Part shown: in pieces, positions 9,039 to 18,134 of the stretch
Numbering within the stretch: the first letter of the stretch is position 1
Layout: every line of letters starts with the position of its first letter
Origin: G965232465 sp965232465
Lineage (GTDB): Bacteria > Pseudomonadota > Alphaproteobacteria > JAQWUY01
Direction: 5' to 3'
DNA length: 64,000 nt
Assembly (NCBI GenBank): GCA_965232465.1
Contig: OZ246977.1
Span: 2,480,001 to 2,544,000, forward strand
Notes under the pieces: generated by a model
Seen by the model: the letters and a program-made list of their open reading frames with translations, nothing else
What the model was told of the DNA's origin: nothing
Databases searched by the model: none
Translations under genes and position numbers: made by a program

Positions 9039-9509
9039 ATGTACAAAAAAATACTATATGTATTATGTATGCTTATGTGGGCGATGCCTGTATTGTCCGC
9101 ATCGGTTAAAATCACGATCAAAGCCCACATCTCTGATGTGGTGTATCCCCCTTATTATGCCGTATACTTAGCCGACAACAAGGGAAAATTTGTGAAAACA
9201 TTACAGGTGATAGGGTTAAATTATACCTATCAACGGGATATAACACATTGGTTTCGCAATGCCATACGCAACGCCGAAAACATCGACGCCCTATCAGGTG
9301 CCAGCTTAAAATCAGGTCAAACATGGACAAAATCCGTCTTTATCGACAACACATATATCAACAACAACTATCAAATTGTCATCGACAGTGCCAGCCGTCA
9401 ACACGGCAACCAACGCAAAGAAGCGGTTGTTCGCCTGGACCCAAACACCAAAAAAACCACAACACAGGGCAAAAATCACACAGAGTTTATGACAGTCTTA
9501 ATACGCTAA
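9039..9509 (+). CDS. Secreted DUF2271-like protein, paralogue 4
   Basis: This is the last of the four copies. It has a signal peptide of about 21 residues ending VLSA, then YYAVYLADNKGKFVKTLQVIG, HWFRNAIRNAENIDALSGASL and NYQIVIDSAS. It is the most diverged copy (DNTYINNNYQIV where others have a glycine). Translation is coupled to paralogue 3 (TAACATG). The gene ends 26 bp from the convergent membrane-protein gene, and I see no clear terminator. Confidence 0.8.
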   Translation: MYKKILYVLCMLMWAMPVLSASVKITIKAHISDVVYPPYYAVYLADNKGKFVKTLQVIGLNYTYQRDITHWFRNAIRNAENIDALSGASLKSGQTWTKSVFIDNTYINNNYQIVIDSASRQHGNQRKEAVVRLDPNTKKTTTQGKNHTEFMTVLIR

Positions 9510-9534
9510 CAAAAATATAGTCACATACAATATG

Positions 9535-9960
9535 TTAATCGATGGATTCTTTACGCAATTTTTTACGCCTCAGCAAATATATCAATCCTACAACCAACAG
9601 CAATGGCAATGCCATCATGATGGGGGATATGGCAAGGGCGATCACCACTAGCACCAATACAAGTACCAAAATCAGTGCCAGCATAAACCCCATAAAACCA
9701 AATACCACAACCAAAAATATAGGGAGTGTGGTGAGTATAAGTCCCGCAATAATTGCCCCGATGATTTTTTCAAAAACCACCTCTTTGGTCGTATCCTCCA
9801 TATTCGCATCCCCCATGTCCACCATAAGGTTTAACACGCCCACATCAAAAGTGCTTTTGCCTGTGGCATCGAAGATTAAGATTATCGTTGCAATCAATAG
9901 GGTACTTGCAATTATGGCAAGTATTACATGTTTTAATGTTGGTAAAAATTTTTGTATCAT
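9535..9960 (-). CDS. Small integral membrane protein of unknown function
   Basis: I do not recognise the family. The 141-residue protein has three hydrophobic stretches: about residues 11-31, 65-88 and 90-130, the last long enough to be two passes. A soluble loop MGDANMEDTTKEVVFEK lies between the first two, and the tail RRKKLRKESID is basic. GGGA lies 7 nt before the ATG. It is convergent with the DUF2271 operon and followed on the same strand by the MFS gene's 3' end, so it appears to be transcribed alone. Confidence 0.7.
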   Translation of the reverse strand: MIQKFLPTLKHVILAIIASTLLIATIILIFDATGKSTFDVGVLNLMVDMGDANMEDTTKEVVFEKIIGAIIAGLILTTLPIFLVVVFGFMGFMLALILVLVLVLVVIALAISPIMMALPLLLVVGLIYLLRRKKLRKESID

Positions 9961-10053
9961 TTTTTCATTCCCTGTAAAAATACTCTCAAAATTAAGTTAA
10001 AGCATTATATATTCAATTCGGCATAAATCCAGTATATCACAAAAAGTATATTT

Positions 10054-11400
10054 TTACACATTTTTTTCTTGAACAGGTTTTAATATCCACAAGCCAATAG
10101 CAAAAAATATGACGATAACAAAAATCCCCCACCGTCTCGAATCTGTTATATGTGTAACCCCCCCAATTAAAAAAGGCAATACAAAATAGGTTACATTCCC
10201 CATAAACCCATATATGCCAAAATAGGTGGCTATTTTATCCTTGGGCGTAATACGAATCATTAAGGTACGGGATGCGGACTGGGATGGTGCCAAGCCAAGC
10301 CCCAATAACACACCAAAACACAAAAATATCAGCTGTGGGGGACTGGACAAAAATCCTTGTGTCCCTTCGCCAAAATCCCACAGACCAAAAAAGGCACTGG
10401 TGTTGTCGATACTAAGACCGCCCACCAAGCCGATTATAAAAAATCCAATGGCACTTTGTATCACCCGTTTTGCCCCTATTTTATCGTCAAAATATCCGCC
10501 TAAAAATGCCCCTATAAACGCAATAACATTTAATAAAATGGCAAAATATCCCAATTCCATAGTGCTCCACCCAAACGATGCGGACGCATAAATCCCCGCA
10601 AATGCTATGACCGCCAAAATGCCATTGTTATACACCATCCGTGCCAATAAAAACCGCCAAATATTCGGATATTGCCGAATGTCTTTAATCGTATCTTGGG
10701 CATTGTGTACGCCTGATTTTATGGCATCGGTAAATCCCATAGTCCGCATCAATATAACCTCTTTGGTGTACACGACAAAAGGGATAATAAACACCGCAAA
10801 CCATATAGCCGCCAACATTGTCGAAAATCTTTCCGGTTCAAATGCCTGTTTGTTTAAACCCAGTGCAGGGGTTTCTGGTAGCATAAACAGCACAAAAAAT
10901 ATGCCAAGGCTGATTATTCCGCCCACATACGACATACCATAAGCAAATCCGGACAATCCGCCCACACGCTTTTTTTCAATCACATATGCCAACATCGAAT
11001 TATTAAAAATAATCGCCACCTCCGCACACAAAGTCGCCATACAAAATGCCCCGACCATAAGCATTGCCCACCACACGGGCGACATAGCCATTGGTAACAG
11101 CCAAATACTGGCACAAAATACCATCCACAGTAAGGATGCCAATAAAGTTTTTCGTTTTAATCCGCCACTTACATTTGCCACAAAGCCGGCAATTATGGTG
11201 GCAATCGCAACGCCTACATACAATACCCCCATAATGACACCCCAAAGCGATTGGGCGGCGGTGGTTGAATCCACCCATGTGCCGACCAATACTGTATTGG
11301 TCAAATAAGGTACAAAAATAAAAGTGGTAACGACGGTAAAAAACGGTTGAAATGCCCAATCAAATGACGCCCAACCCCATTGGCTTTTTGTATATAACAT
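10054..11400 (-). CDS. MFS transporter, UMF1/Atg22-like family
   Basis: The 448-residue protein has about 12 membrane segments and begins with the UMF1 pattern SQWGWASFDWAFQPFFTVV, where the W-x-x-FDWA stretch is diagnostic. Substrate is not known for bacterial members; the yeast relative Atg22 exports amino acids from the vacuole. I chose the ATG at 11400 because AAGGA lies 7 nt upstream and because the longer reading frame from 11511 would run into the divergent tRNA promoter region. It is transcribed away from the tRNA gene. Confidence 0.85.
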   Translation of the reverse strand: MLYTKSQWGWASFDWAFQPFFTVVTTFIFVPYLTNTVLVGTWVDSTTAAQSLWGVIMGVLYVGVAIATIIAGFVANVSGGLKRKTLLASLLWMVFCASIWLLPMAMSPVWWAMLMVGAFCMATLCAEVAIIFNNSMLAYVIEKKRVGGLSGFAYGMSYVGGIISLGIFFVLFMLPETPALGLNKQAFEPERFSTMLAAIWFAVFIIPFVVYTKEVILMRTMGFTDAIKSGVHNAQDTIKDIRQYPNIWRFLLARMVYNNGILAVIAFAGIYASASFGWSTMELGYFAILLNVIAFIGAFLGGYFDDKIGAKRVIQSAIGFFIIGLVGGLSIDNTSAFFGLWDFGEGTQGFLSSPPQLIFLCFGVLLGLGLAPSQSASRTLMIRITPKDKIATYFGIYGFMGNVTYFVLPFLIGGVTHITDSRRWGIFVIVIFFAIGLWILKPVQEKNV

Positions 11401-11466
11401 AGATTTTTCCTTTGTAAAATTATATAATAATGGCAGAATATACCATAAAAATGGTAAAATTGATAC

Positions 11467-11495
11467 TTGACATAAGGGGGAAAAATCCTTATACA
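11467..11495 (+). promoter_or_regulatory. Promoter of tRNA-Met
   Basis: TTGACA (11467-11472), a 17-nt spacer and TATACA (11490-11495) form a near-consensus sigma-70 promoter. The start would fall near 11502, about 12 nt before the mature tRNA. Confidence 0.75.
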
Positions 11496-11513
11496 CATAC
11501 CTACGCACCATGT

Positions 11514-11590
11514 GGCGCTGTAGCTCAGTTGGTTAGAGCAGTGGAATCATAATCCATGTGTCCGGGGTTCAAGTCCCTGCAGCGCCACCA
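11514..11590 (+). tRNA. tRNA-Met (CAT anticodon, elongator type)
   Basis: All four arms fold: acceptor GGCGCTG with CAGCGCC, D-arm GCTC/GAGC, anticodon stem GTGGA/TCCAT with loop ATCATAA giving anticodon CAT, and T-arm CGGGG/CCCTG. CCA is encoded. The sequence closely follows the alphaproteobacterial elongator tRNA-Met (TAGCTCAGTTGGTTAGAGCA then GGAATCATAATCC). A lysidine-modified tRNA-Ile would also carry CAT, but the body matches Met. Confidence 0.95.
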
Positions 11591-11595
11591 TAATT

Positions 11596-11617
11596 GCCCC
11601 TTAAAAAATGTAGGGGC
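11596..11617 (+). terminator. Hairpin after tRNA-Met
   Basis: GCCCCT (11596-11601) pairs with AGGGGC (11612-11617) around a 10-nt loop. There is no T run after it, so it may be only a 3'-processing structure. The loop side shares CCCCTTAAAAAATG with the array 1 repeat, probably by chance. Confidence 0.35.
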
Positions 11618-11667
11618 TGACCTGTGAATAAACCAAATTTATGTATCCATAAACAAAAGAAAGTCAT

Positions 11668-12333
11668 ATGTTATCAAAAATACTTTTAAGAATATTTGTT
11701 ATATTATGTGTATGTATCCCCCCCATAGTACAAGCAAGTGATTTTTTGTCATGTTCATGTTGGAAAAATGCCACAGTACAAACTGTAAAAGACGCTATTA
11801 CCAATGGTGCAGATGTCAATACACGGAATAAAAATGGGATGACACCTTTAATGTGGGCGTCTGAGAATAATGCAAACCCTGATGTTATTATTACGCTGAT
11901 TAAGGCAGGGGCGGATGTGCATGCACGGGATAAAAATGGGATAACACCTTTAATGTGGGCGTCTGAGAATAATGCAAACCCTGATGTTATTATTACGCTG
12001 ATTAAGGCAGGGGCGGATGTGCATGCACGGGATAAAAATGGGATAACACCTTTAATGTGGGCGTCTGAGAATAATGCAAACCCTGATGTTATTAGTATAC
12101 TGATTAGGGCAGGGGCGAATGTGAATGCACAGGATAAATGGGAGATGACATCTTTAATGGTTGCGTCCATGTCTAATACAAACCCTGATGTTATTATCGT
12201 GCTACTTAACGCAGGGGCGGACGCAACAATCAAAAACAATTCGGGTGAAACTGCCTATGATTATATTTCAAAAAACGACGCTTTAAAAGATTCGAAAGTC
12301 CGTTGGAAGTTAAACGACTTGCGGTTTAAATAA
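11668..12333 (+). CDS. Secreted ankyrin-repeat protein
   Basis: A signal peptide of about 23 residues (ending VQAS) is followed by DFLSCSCWKNATVQTVKDAI and then ankyrin repeats of 34 residues with the TPLMWASENNANPDVIITL and GADVHARDKNG pattern. The C-terminal cap AYDYISKNDALKDSKVRWKL is shared with the two other ankyrin proteins in the window. Repeats 1 to 3 are almost identical in DNA with a period of 102 bp (11842, 11944, 12046), so they were copied recently. Ankyrin proteins bind other proteins; the target and the compartment beyond the inner membrane are unknown. Confidence 0.88.
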   Translation: MLSKILLRIFVILCVCIPPIVQASDFLSCSCWKNATVQTVKDAITNGADVNTRNKNGMTPLMWASENNANPDVIITLIKAGADVHARDKNGITPLMWASENNANPDVIITLIKAGADVHARDKNGITPLMWASENNANPDVISILIRAGANVNAQDKWEMTSLMVASMSNTNPDVIIVLLNAGADATIKNNSGETAYDYISKNDALKDSKVRWKLNDLRFK

Positions 12334-12336
12334 TAA

Positions 12337-12364
12337 AAAAGTGTGTTGCATAACACGCCTTTTA
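12337..12364 (+). terminator. Terminator-like hairpin after the ankyrin gene
   Basis: AAAAGTGTGTT pairs imperfectly with AACACGCCTTTT around the loop GCAT, right after the stop codon, and ends in a short T run. Confidence 0.45.
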
Positions 12365-12475
12365 AAAGGTTAATTTTTGTGTTTAATAATGCCTATTATG
12401 AAGCCCTTTTCTCCGAAGTGCTTTTTTATGGCTTCATATTTTTTGAAAATCTATCACACATACCAGTTATGATTT

Positions 12476-13309
12476 TTATTTTTTACATATATGGGAATTC
12501 GCCTTTGGAGTCAAAATATGGGTTCTGTCACGAATAGTAAATTCATGACCGGGGTTTTCTTTTTGTTCTGTTTTTACAGGTAGTTTAGGGCGTAGAAATT
12601 TTAATGTAAATATTTCATAACATCGCCACACCCTAGTCCATTTAAAGCCAGCAAATACTACATTAATCAAAAACAAGACCCATACAAATAATGCCAATAC
12701 AAATAATAATGAATAACGGTCAAAATTTTGCCGAATATTTTCTAAAAAAGATATACGATAATTCAAGGAAAACTCTTTTAAAAAGAATATAATGAACAAT
12801 ACCGAAAAACAGATAAATATAAAGATACTTAAATAAATATTTACTTTGGATACTGACCAAGCATTTTTTTTAAAATTTATTCTGTCGACAACTTTATATA
12901 AATTTCCTTCGAATTCATCTTCTAACATGTCTATATGAGATTCCCAATTTTCCAGCCAAAATTTAGAACCTTTATTTATCAATACCCATGCAAACGCAAC
13001 AATCATTCCAACAAACAATAAACAAAGTTGTACAAACTTTCTGATAGTCTCATCTTCTCCATATATTTTTTCATTGAAAACACCTAAAAAAATTACACTA
13101 ACAATAAGGTACATATACTTATTGCGTTCCCAATAAAGCTCGATCTCAAACTTACGAATTTCGTGGGCTCTTTTCAAAGCGTTACGATGTTTATCACTTC
13201 CCTGTTGAAAACCCATTAAATCAAAATATTCTTTTCTCGTCCCATTGTTTATTGCAGATGTATTTTTATTTGTGGCTGCATCCCTATTTCCATTTATATT
13301 ATCAAACAT
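12476..13309 (-). CDS. Four-helix membrane protein of unknown function
   Basis: The 277-residue protein has a soluble N-terminus with a conserved-looking block LKRAHEIRKFEIELYWERN, then four membrane helices near residues 66-80, 91-110, 156-176 and 196-218. Between helices 2 and 3 lies GSKFWLENWESHIDMLEDEFEG. I have an impression of a widespread uncharacterised family with these ALK/AHEIRKFEIELYW and FWLENWE blocks but cannot name it. AAAGG lies 9 nt before the ATG. It sits alone between the ankyrin gene and lysA. Confidence 0.7.
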   Translation of the reverse strand: MFDNINGNRDAATNKNTSAINNGTRKEYFDLMGFQQGSDKHRNALKRAHEIRKFEIELYWERNKYMYLIVSVIFLGVFNEKIYGEDETIRKFVQLCLLFVGMIVAFAWVLINKGSKFWLENWESHIDMLEDEFEGNLYKVVDRINFKKNAWSVSKVNIYLSIFIFICFSVLFIIFFLKEFSLNYRISFLENIRQNFDRYSLLFVLALFVWVLFLINVVFAGFKWTRVWRCYEIFTLKFLRPKLPVKTEQKENPGHEFTIRDRTHILTPKANSHICKK

Positions 13310-13323
13310 TTTTAAATACCTTT

Positions 13324-14655
13324 CTAATCATTTCGCCCCAACCGAAAAATATCGGGGACAGTGTCCATGTTTATGATGTGTTCGACCGTTTGGCGGGGAC
13401 GAATAATATGGGATTTGCCGTCATATATGGCCACTTCGCATGCCATGGGGCGGGTGTTATAATGGGATGCCAGCACCATACCATATGCCCCCGTCGATAA
13501 TACCGCCACTTTATCGCCCCGTTTTACCGTACCAATTTCACGATTTTTTGCCATATAATCGCCACTTTCACACACAGGTCCCACCACATCGGCAACCATG
13601 GTTGTATCCGTTTTGTGCACAGGCACCACATGGTGATATGCTTCGTATAAGGTGGGGCGGATAAAATCATTCATGGCAATATCCACCAATACAAAGGTTT
13701 TTTCAGTATTGACTTTGACATTTTCCACTGTGCCGATTAACGCCCCCGCATTGCCAACCAACCATCGCCCCGGTTCAAAATGTATATCGAGTCCCACATG
13801 TCCCACCATGCGTATAACCATGTCCGCATATGTGGCAATATCGGGCGGGGTGTCCCCATTGGGGGCGTACACCACCCCCAATCCCCCCCCCAAATCAAGG
13901 CGTTTTAAGGGAAGCCCATCCGCTATTAACGACATGGCAATATCCGCTAATTTTTTATAGGATGCCACAAATGGTTCCGCACTCATTAACTGCGATCCGA
14001 TATGGACACTGATACCCTGACATTCGATGTGGGATAAGGATAAAATATGTTGTGCTAATTGCACCGCCACATCCGCATCGATACCAAATTTATCAGTGTT
14101 TTTGCCCGTGCTGATTTTTGCATGTGTCGACCCCGCCACATTCGGGTTAATCCGTAATGCTATGGGGGCGATAATGTTCAGTTTTTCCGCTACCGATTGC
14201 AATTGGTGTATTTCTTCGACCGATTCCACATTGATTTGTAACACCCCTTGTTGTAACGCATATGTCAATTCCCAATCGGCTTTTGCCACCCCAGAAAAAA
14301 TTATTTTTTTGGCGGGGACACCGGCGGTCAATGCCCGCTTTAATTCCCCCCCCGAAACAATATCCATGCCACAGCCTTGTTGTGCAAGGGCGGACAATAC
14401 GGCCTGATTGGAATTGGCTTTAACCGCAAAATGTACCATATGGGTATGGGGAAAATTATACCGCCGTTTGGCATCGGAAAATGCCCGCATAAACCGTTTA
14501 TACCGCCGCAAAATATCGTCAAAATTATACACAAATAAGGGCGTCCCATATGTATCCGCCACATGGGCAAGACTAACCCCGCCGGTGGTAAGGGTATTAT
14601 TGTCATAGGTAAAAACGGTTAAAGGTTCAAAAACAGGTACCGCCATTATCAGCAT
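13324..14655 (-). CDS. lysA: Diaminopimelate decarboxylase
   Basis: The enzyme makes lysine from meso-diaminopimelate with pyridoxal phosphate. The 443-residue protein has the PLP lysine in HFAVKANSN (Lys79), the phosphate-binding glycine loop LDLGGGLGV, and CESGDYM, the second active-site block of fold-III decarboxylases. Two starts, ATG at 14655 and 14646, are close together and neither has a clear ribosome binding site. The gene follows argH and lptM on the same strand, a usual alphaproteobacterial order, but a MITE now separates it from lptM. Confidence 0.96.
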   Translation of the reverse strand: MLIMAVPVFEPLTVFTYDNNTLTTGGVSLAHVADTYGTPLFVYNFDDILRRYKRFMRAFSDAKRRYNFPHTHMVHFAVKANSNQAVLSALAQQGCGMDIVSGGELKRALTAGVPAKKIIFSGVAKADWELTYALQQGVLQINVESVEEIHQLQSVAEKLNIIAPIALRINPNVAGSTHAKISTGKNTDKFGIDADVAVQLAQHILSLSHIECQGISVHIGSQLMSAEPFVASYKKLADIAMSLIADGLPLKRLDLGGGLGVVYAPNGDTPPDIATYADMVIRMVGHVGLDIHFEPGRWLVGNAGALIGTVENVKVNTEKTFVLVDIAMNDFIRPTLYEAYHHVVPVHKTDTTMVADVVGPVCESGDYMAKNREIGTVKRGDKVAVLSTGAYGMVLASHYNTRPMACEVAIYDGKSHIIRPRQTVEHIINMDTVPDIFRLGRND

Positions 14656-14665
14656 ACTTTCACTA

Positions 14666-14890
14666 TATAGTCAATTCGTTATAAAATGATTCGCCATATT
14701 ATACTGCACATTTTATTTTGTTGGTTGTATCATGAGTCTAAGGAGCTAACGCCCCTCGCTCGGTATAATGTTGATTTTCCTGCACTTCGTGCAACAAAAT
14801 ACAACACTTATTTACCCCACTTTGCACCCCGATCGGACACCACAATGCCACTGCATGGCAAGCGGTTGCAACCGCATTATATCAAAAATT
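14666..14890 (-). mobile_element. MITE-like element, copy 1 (degraded, inverted)
   Basis: This is a reverse-complement relative of the elements at 18135 and 37212. It starts TATAGTCAATTCG, the complement of the end of the other two, and runs through ATAAAATGATTC and ACTGCACATTTTATTT to the palindrome GCGGTTGCAACCGC at 14867-14880. The outer end that should read AATTGACTATA is eroded, so the boundary near 14890 is approximate. It lies between lptM and lysA. Confidence 0.7.
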
Positions 14891-15041
14891 ATTTACAATC
14901 ACTTACCTCTTGGGCGGTGTCAAGGCATTGTTTTTCGACTTTTTGGGGCAACACATCGGGCAAGGGCGGTTGCCGTCCACATCCAGACAACACTACGCCA
15001 AACAGCACCATCCCCAAAAATCCGCCCCATCGCTTGCTCAT
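14889..15041 (-). CDS. lptM: Small lipoprotein, LptM (YifL)-like
   Basis: The 50-residue protein is a short lipoprotein: [18 protein letters not shown] then the lipobox LSGC and a proline-rich tail [12 protein letters not shown]. LptM helps oxidative maturation of the LPS transporter LptD in gammaproteobacteria, and small lipoproteins of this type sit between argH and lysA in many proteobacteria, as here. I chose the ATG at 15041 because it overlaps the argH stop codon (ATGA). The last residues and the stop fall at the MITE edge, so the natural C-terminus may have been changed. Confidence 0.75.
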   Translation of the reverse strand: MSKRWGGFLGMVLFGVVLSGCGRQPPLPDVLPQKVEKQCLDTAQEVSDCK

Positions 15042-16423
15042 ATGGCAAACCTTTGCCGGGCGAAGAGACACATTTTGCGTACATTGTCCGGGGCGGTCCC
15101 CCCATAAGAAGTACGGGATTTAAGGGACGATTCCACCGATAATACACTGTAAATATCATCGGTTATACGGGGTTCGACCGCCTGCATATCCGCCAATGGT
15201 ACATCGGACAGGGGTAGGTTTTTACCATCGGCAATAGCGACAATTTCACCGGTAATATGGTGGGCGTCCCGAAATGGAATATGTAACACCCGCACCAAAT
15301 AATCCGCCAAATCCGTGGCGGTGGGAAACCCATTATCCAAGGCAATACGCATATTATCCGCATTGGCGGTTAAATCCTTTACCATCCCAGCGGTGGCAAC
15401 AATGGCAAGTGCCAAACTGTCGGCGGCATCAAATGTCATTTGTTTGTCTTCCTGCATGTCTTTGCCATATGTCAGGGGTAATCCCTTCATCACCACCAAT
15501 AACGATGTTAACGCCCCTATGATCCGTCCCGGTTTTGCCCGCACCAATTCCGCCGCATCGGGGTTTTTCTTTTGGGGCATAATCGACGATCCAGTCGTAT
15601 ACGCATCGGACAATTCAATAAAACGAAACGGATCCGAACACCATATCACACATTCTTCGGCAAACCGTGATAAATGCACCGCACAAATCGACGCCGACGA
15701 TAAAAATTCCAACACAAAATCCCGACTTGCCACCGCATCCATAGAATTTGCCATCGGGCGGTCAAATCCCAATGCGGATGCGGTCTGATGCCTATCAATA
15801 GGAAACGATGTTCCCGCCAATGCGGCCGCCCCCAATGGGCATTCATTTAGGCGGTTACGGCAATCGATAAACCGTCCCAAATCCCGCCCCAACATTTCCG
15901 CATAGGCAAGCAAATGATGCCCAAAGGATACTGGCTGGGCGGTTTGTAAATGGGTATATCCCGGCATCACTGTATCCGCATAGTTTTCCGCTTGGTCAAT
16001 TAACGCCCCAATTAACACCCGTAAACTGGCGATAGTATCGTCCGTCTGTTGCCGTACCCACAGGCGAAAATCGGTTGCCACTTGGTCATTACGGCTGCGC
16101 CCTGTATGCAAACGCCCCCCCGCATCACCGATAAGCTGTTGTAGGCGGGATTCGATATGCATATGGATGTCTTCTAATACAGCAGAAAAAGCAAAATTCC
16201 CGTTTTCAATTTCCGTCTTAATGCGGCGTAAGCCCTTTAAAATATCATCCCTGTCCGTATCGGATATAACCCCCACGGATGCCAGCATAACCGCATGGGC
16301 AATCGATCCGGATATATCCTGTGCATATAATCGCTTATCAAAATCAATGGATGCATTGATTTCTTGCATAATAGCGGAAGGTCCCTCCTGAAACCGCCCC
16401 CCCCACATTTTATTTGTCGTCAT
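15038..16423 (-). CDS. argH: Argininosuccinate lyase
   Basis: The enzyme splits argininosuccinate into arginine and fumarate, the last step of arginine synthesis. The 461-residue length is normal. Visible family blocks are MWGGRFQ at the N-terminus, [13 protein letters not shown] near residue 105, [11 protein letters not shown] near 150 and the fumarase-superfamily signature [12 protein letters not shown] near 272. It is the first gene of an argH–lptM–lysA run, coupled to lptM by an ATGA overlap. Confidence 0.97.
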   Translation of the reverse strand: MTTNKMWGGRFQEGPSAIMQEINASIDFDKRLYAQDISGSIAHAVMLASVGVISDTDRDDILKGLRRIKTEIENGNFAFSAVLEDIHMHIESRLQQLIGDAGGRLHTGRSRNDQVATDFRLWVRQQTDDTIASLRVLIGALIDQAENYADTVMPGYTHLQTAQPVSFGHHLLAYAEMLGRDLGRFIDCRNRLNECPLGAAALAGTSFPIDRHQTASALGFDRPMANSMDAVASRDFVLEFLSSASICAVHLSRFAEECVIWCSDPFRFIELSDAYTTGSSIMPQKKNPDAAELVRAKPGRIIGALTSLLVVMKGLPLTYGKDMQEDKQMTFDAADSLALAIVATAGMVKDLTANADNMRIALDNGFPTATDLADYLVRVLHIPFRDAHHITGEIVAIADGKNLPLSDVPLADMQAVEPRITDDIYSVLSVESSLKSRTSYGGTAPDNVRKMCLFARQRFAI

Positions 16424-16456
16424 GATTGTTTACATTCCCATCATTATATACGATAT

Positions 16457-17380
16457 TTATATACAATATTGTTGGCGAATACACTTTTTCGCACTGCGAA
16501 TGGCACCCCAACGGCTTAATATTGCCACCGCTGGGATAATACCACACAGCCCGATTATCCGCAACATATTGGTCAAAAGTGTTTGATATATGGTATCCAT
16601 TCTTACATTAAACCAGGGGGTAAGGGATATATCCGCATATAGCACCATTAAAAATCCGAATACCAGTGCACATATCAATATCCCGAACACAGCGGATTTA
16701 AATCCCATCCAAAATCCATACCGTCCCACATCGTGCAAAATAAAATCATCAGATGCCCCCAATAATGTCAATACCTGAATCGTATGTATGTGCAATGTCA
16801 CCAACGCCCGCACACACAACGATACCAACACCATTAATACACATGCCACCAACAATGATACCACATACGCAAATATGACCGCATCGCTGGCATACTGTAA
16901 TAAATTGCTCTTCCAGTGCATATAATCATCGATGACCGCATCATTATATATATCCTCGATAGCGGTTGCCAAAGCGGATACATCAAAATTATCGGTAACT
17001 GTTATATCCCAAAATATGGGTAAATCGATATTATTTTTATCAATGCCATCGCCCAACCAATGCGACAACATATCTTGTTTATCCGCATCGGATATGATGT
17101 AAACGGCTTCTATGCCTTGCGTTGCTGTTAAAATATCACTGATTTTATCGGTAATTGTTTGCTGGGTTTGTGCATCCATATCGTCTGTATATAGCACGGA
17201 TATGGATATACTGTTTTCCAAACCTTTGCTCCAAGTATGGATAAAATCGGACACCACCACCGCCCCTGCGGTAAACAGTACGGCAATCGCCACCATAAAC
17301 GCCATGACAACCGTCAACCCCTTGTCCAACGAGTGTTGCCGTAAAGGTATTATATATCTGATAGGCTTATGGTGTATCAT
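16457..17380 (-). CDS. ftsX: Cell-division protein FtsX
   Basis: FtsX is the membrane half of the FtsEX complex, which couples division to peptidoglycan hydrolase activation in the periplasm. The 307-residue protein has the expected plan: one N-terminal membrane helix (about residues 24-46), a periplasmic domain to about 165, then three helices near 168-192, 218-242 and 270-290. Its start overlaps the end of ftsE by 14 bp, the usual coupling. No conserved catalytic residues are expected. Confidence 0.9.
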   Translation of the reverse strand: MIHHKPIRYIIPLRQHSLDKGLTVVMAFMVAIAVLFTAGAVVVSDFIHTWSKGLENSISISVLYTDDMDAQTQQTITDKISDILTATQGIEAVYIISDADKQDMLSHWLGDGIDKNNIDLPIFWDITVTDNFDVSALATAIEDIYNDAVIDDYMHWKSNLLQYASDAVIFAYVVSLLVACVLMVLVSLCVRALVTLHIHTIQVLTLLGASDDFILHDVGRYGFWMGFKSAVFGILICALVFGFLMVLYADISLTPWFNVRMDTIYQTLLTNMLRIIGLCGIIPAVAILSRWGAIRSAKKCIRQQYCI

Positions 17381-18056
17381 ATGGGTATTCCTGTACTACT
17401 TTATTATCGATACGCATATGATGATATGACATATCTTGTGTCATTTGTGTATCATGGGTTACCATAACAATGGTCGTGCCTTGGGCGTTTAACGCTTTGA
17501 ACAACTGAAATATGCGGTGTGTTGCATGCACATCCAAAGACCCCGTGGGTTCATCGGCAACAATCACCTTAGGGCGGGTTACCACCGCCCGTGCCAACGC
17601 TAATAATTGTTGCTGTCCCCCCGATAACACCTGTGGATGTGCATGCATATATTGTTGTAATCCCACCCATTCCAAAATTTGTGTAACTTTAATATGTAGC
17701 TGTTGTCTGGATTCATATCGTACATGCAGGGCAATTGCCACATTTTGATAAACAGTCATATGTGATAATAACTTAAAATCTTGAAACATAAATCCCATAT
17801 GCTGACGCATTTGCACCACATTTTTATGGTCGAAATCCAGATGCGGCTTGCCAAATATAGACAAACTTCCATGTGTTGGCAACATATCAAGCATCATCAT
17901 TCTAAGCAACGATGTTTTACCCGCACCACTGGGACCGGTAATCACATAAAATCCCCCTGCATATAAACCCATATTCAAATTGTAAAATACATTATGGGTG
18001 CCATCATATGACAGACATACATTATTAAACTTAAATATTGCTTTTTTTGTATTCAT
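17367..18056 (-). CDS. ftsE: Cell-division ATP-binding protein FtsE
   Basis: FtsE is the ABC ATPase partner of FtsX. The protein has Walker A GPSGAGKTS, the signature LSGGQQQLLALARAV, Walker B VIVADEPTG followed by SLD, and the switch histidine in VMVTHD. I chose the internal Met (MNTKKAIFKF), which gives the usual 229 residues; six more residues are possible from 18074. It lies divergent to the single-helix protein at 18403, a common alphaproteobacterial neighbour. Confidence 0.93.
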   Translation of the reverse strand: MNTKKAIFKFNNVCLSYDGTHNVFYNLNMGLYAGGFYVITGPSGAGKTSLLRMMMLDMLPTHGSLSIFGKPHLDFDHKNVVQMRQHMGFMFQDFKLLSHMTVYQNVAIALHVRYESRQQLHIKVTQILEWVGLQQYMHAHPQVLSGGQQQLLALARAVVTRPKVIVADEPTGSLDVHATHRIFQLFKALNAQGTTIVMVTHDTQMTQDMSYHHMRIDNKVVQEYPYDTP

Positions 18057-18134
18057 ACGATAAAATATACACAAGAATCGTTACACTGTCCATTAAAAAT
18101 GTGTACAGCAAGGATTCCAAGACACACACCATAA

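Noticed and set aside
9535..9960. The plus-strand frame 9542-10000 opposite the small membrane protein
   Set aside because: Its low-complexity Ser/Thr/Asn content is the mirror of hydrophobic codons; the minus strand has a ribosome binding site and membrane helices.
11400..11511. Longer start of the MFS gene at 11511
   Set aside because: The extra 37 residues would overlap the promoter of the divergent tRNA gene, and the ATG at 11400 has a good ribosome binding site and matches the family start.
11596..11617. A CRISPR repeat relic after tRNA-Met, from the shared CCCCTTAAAAAATG
   Set aside because: Only 14 simple bases match and the flanks do not; chance is the likelier cause in DNA rich in A and C/G runs.
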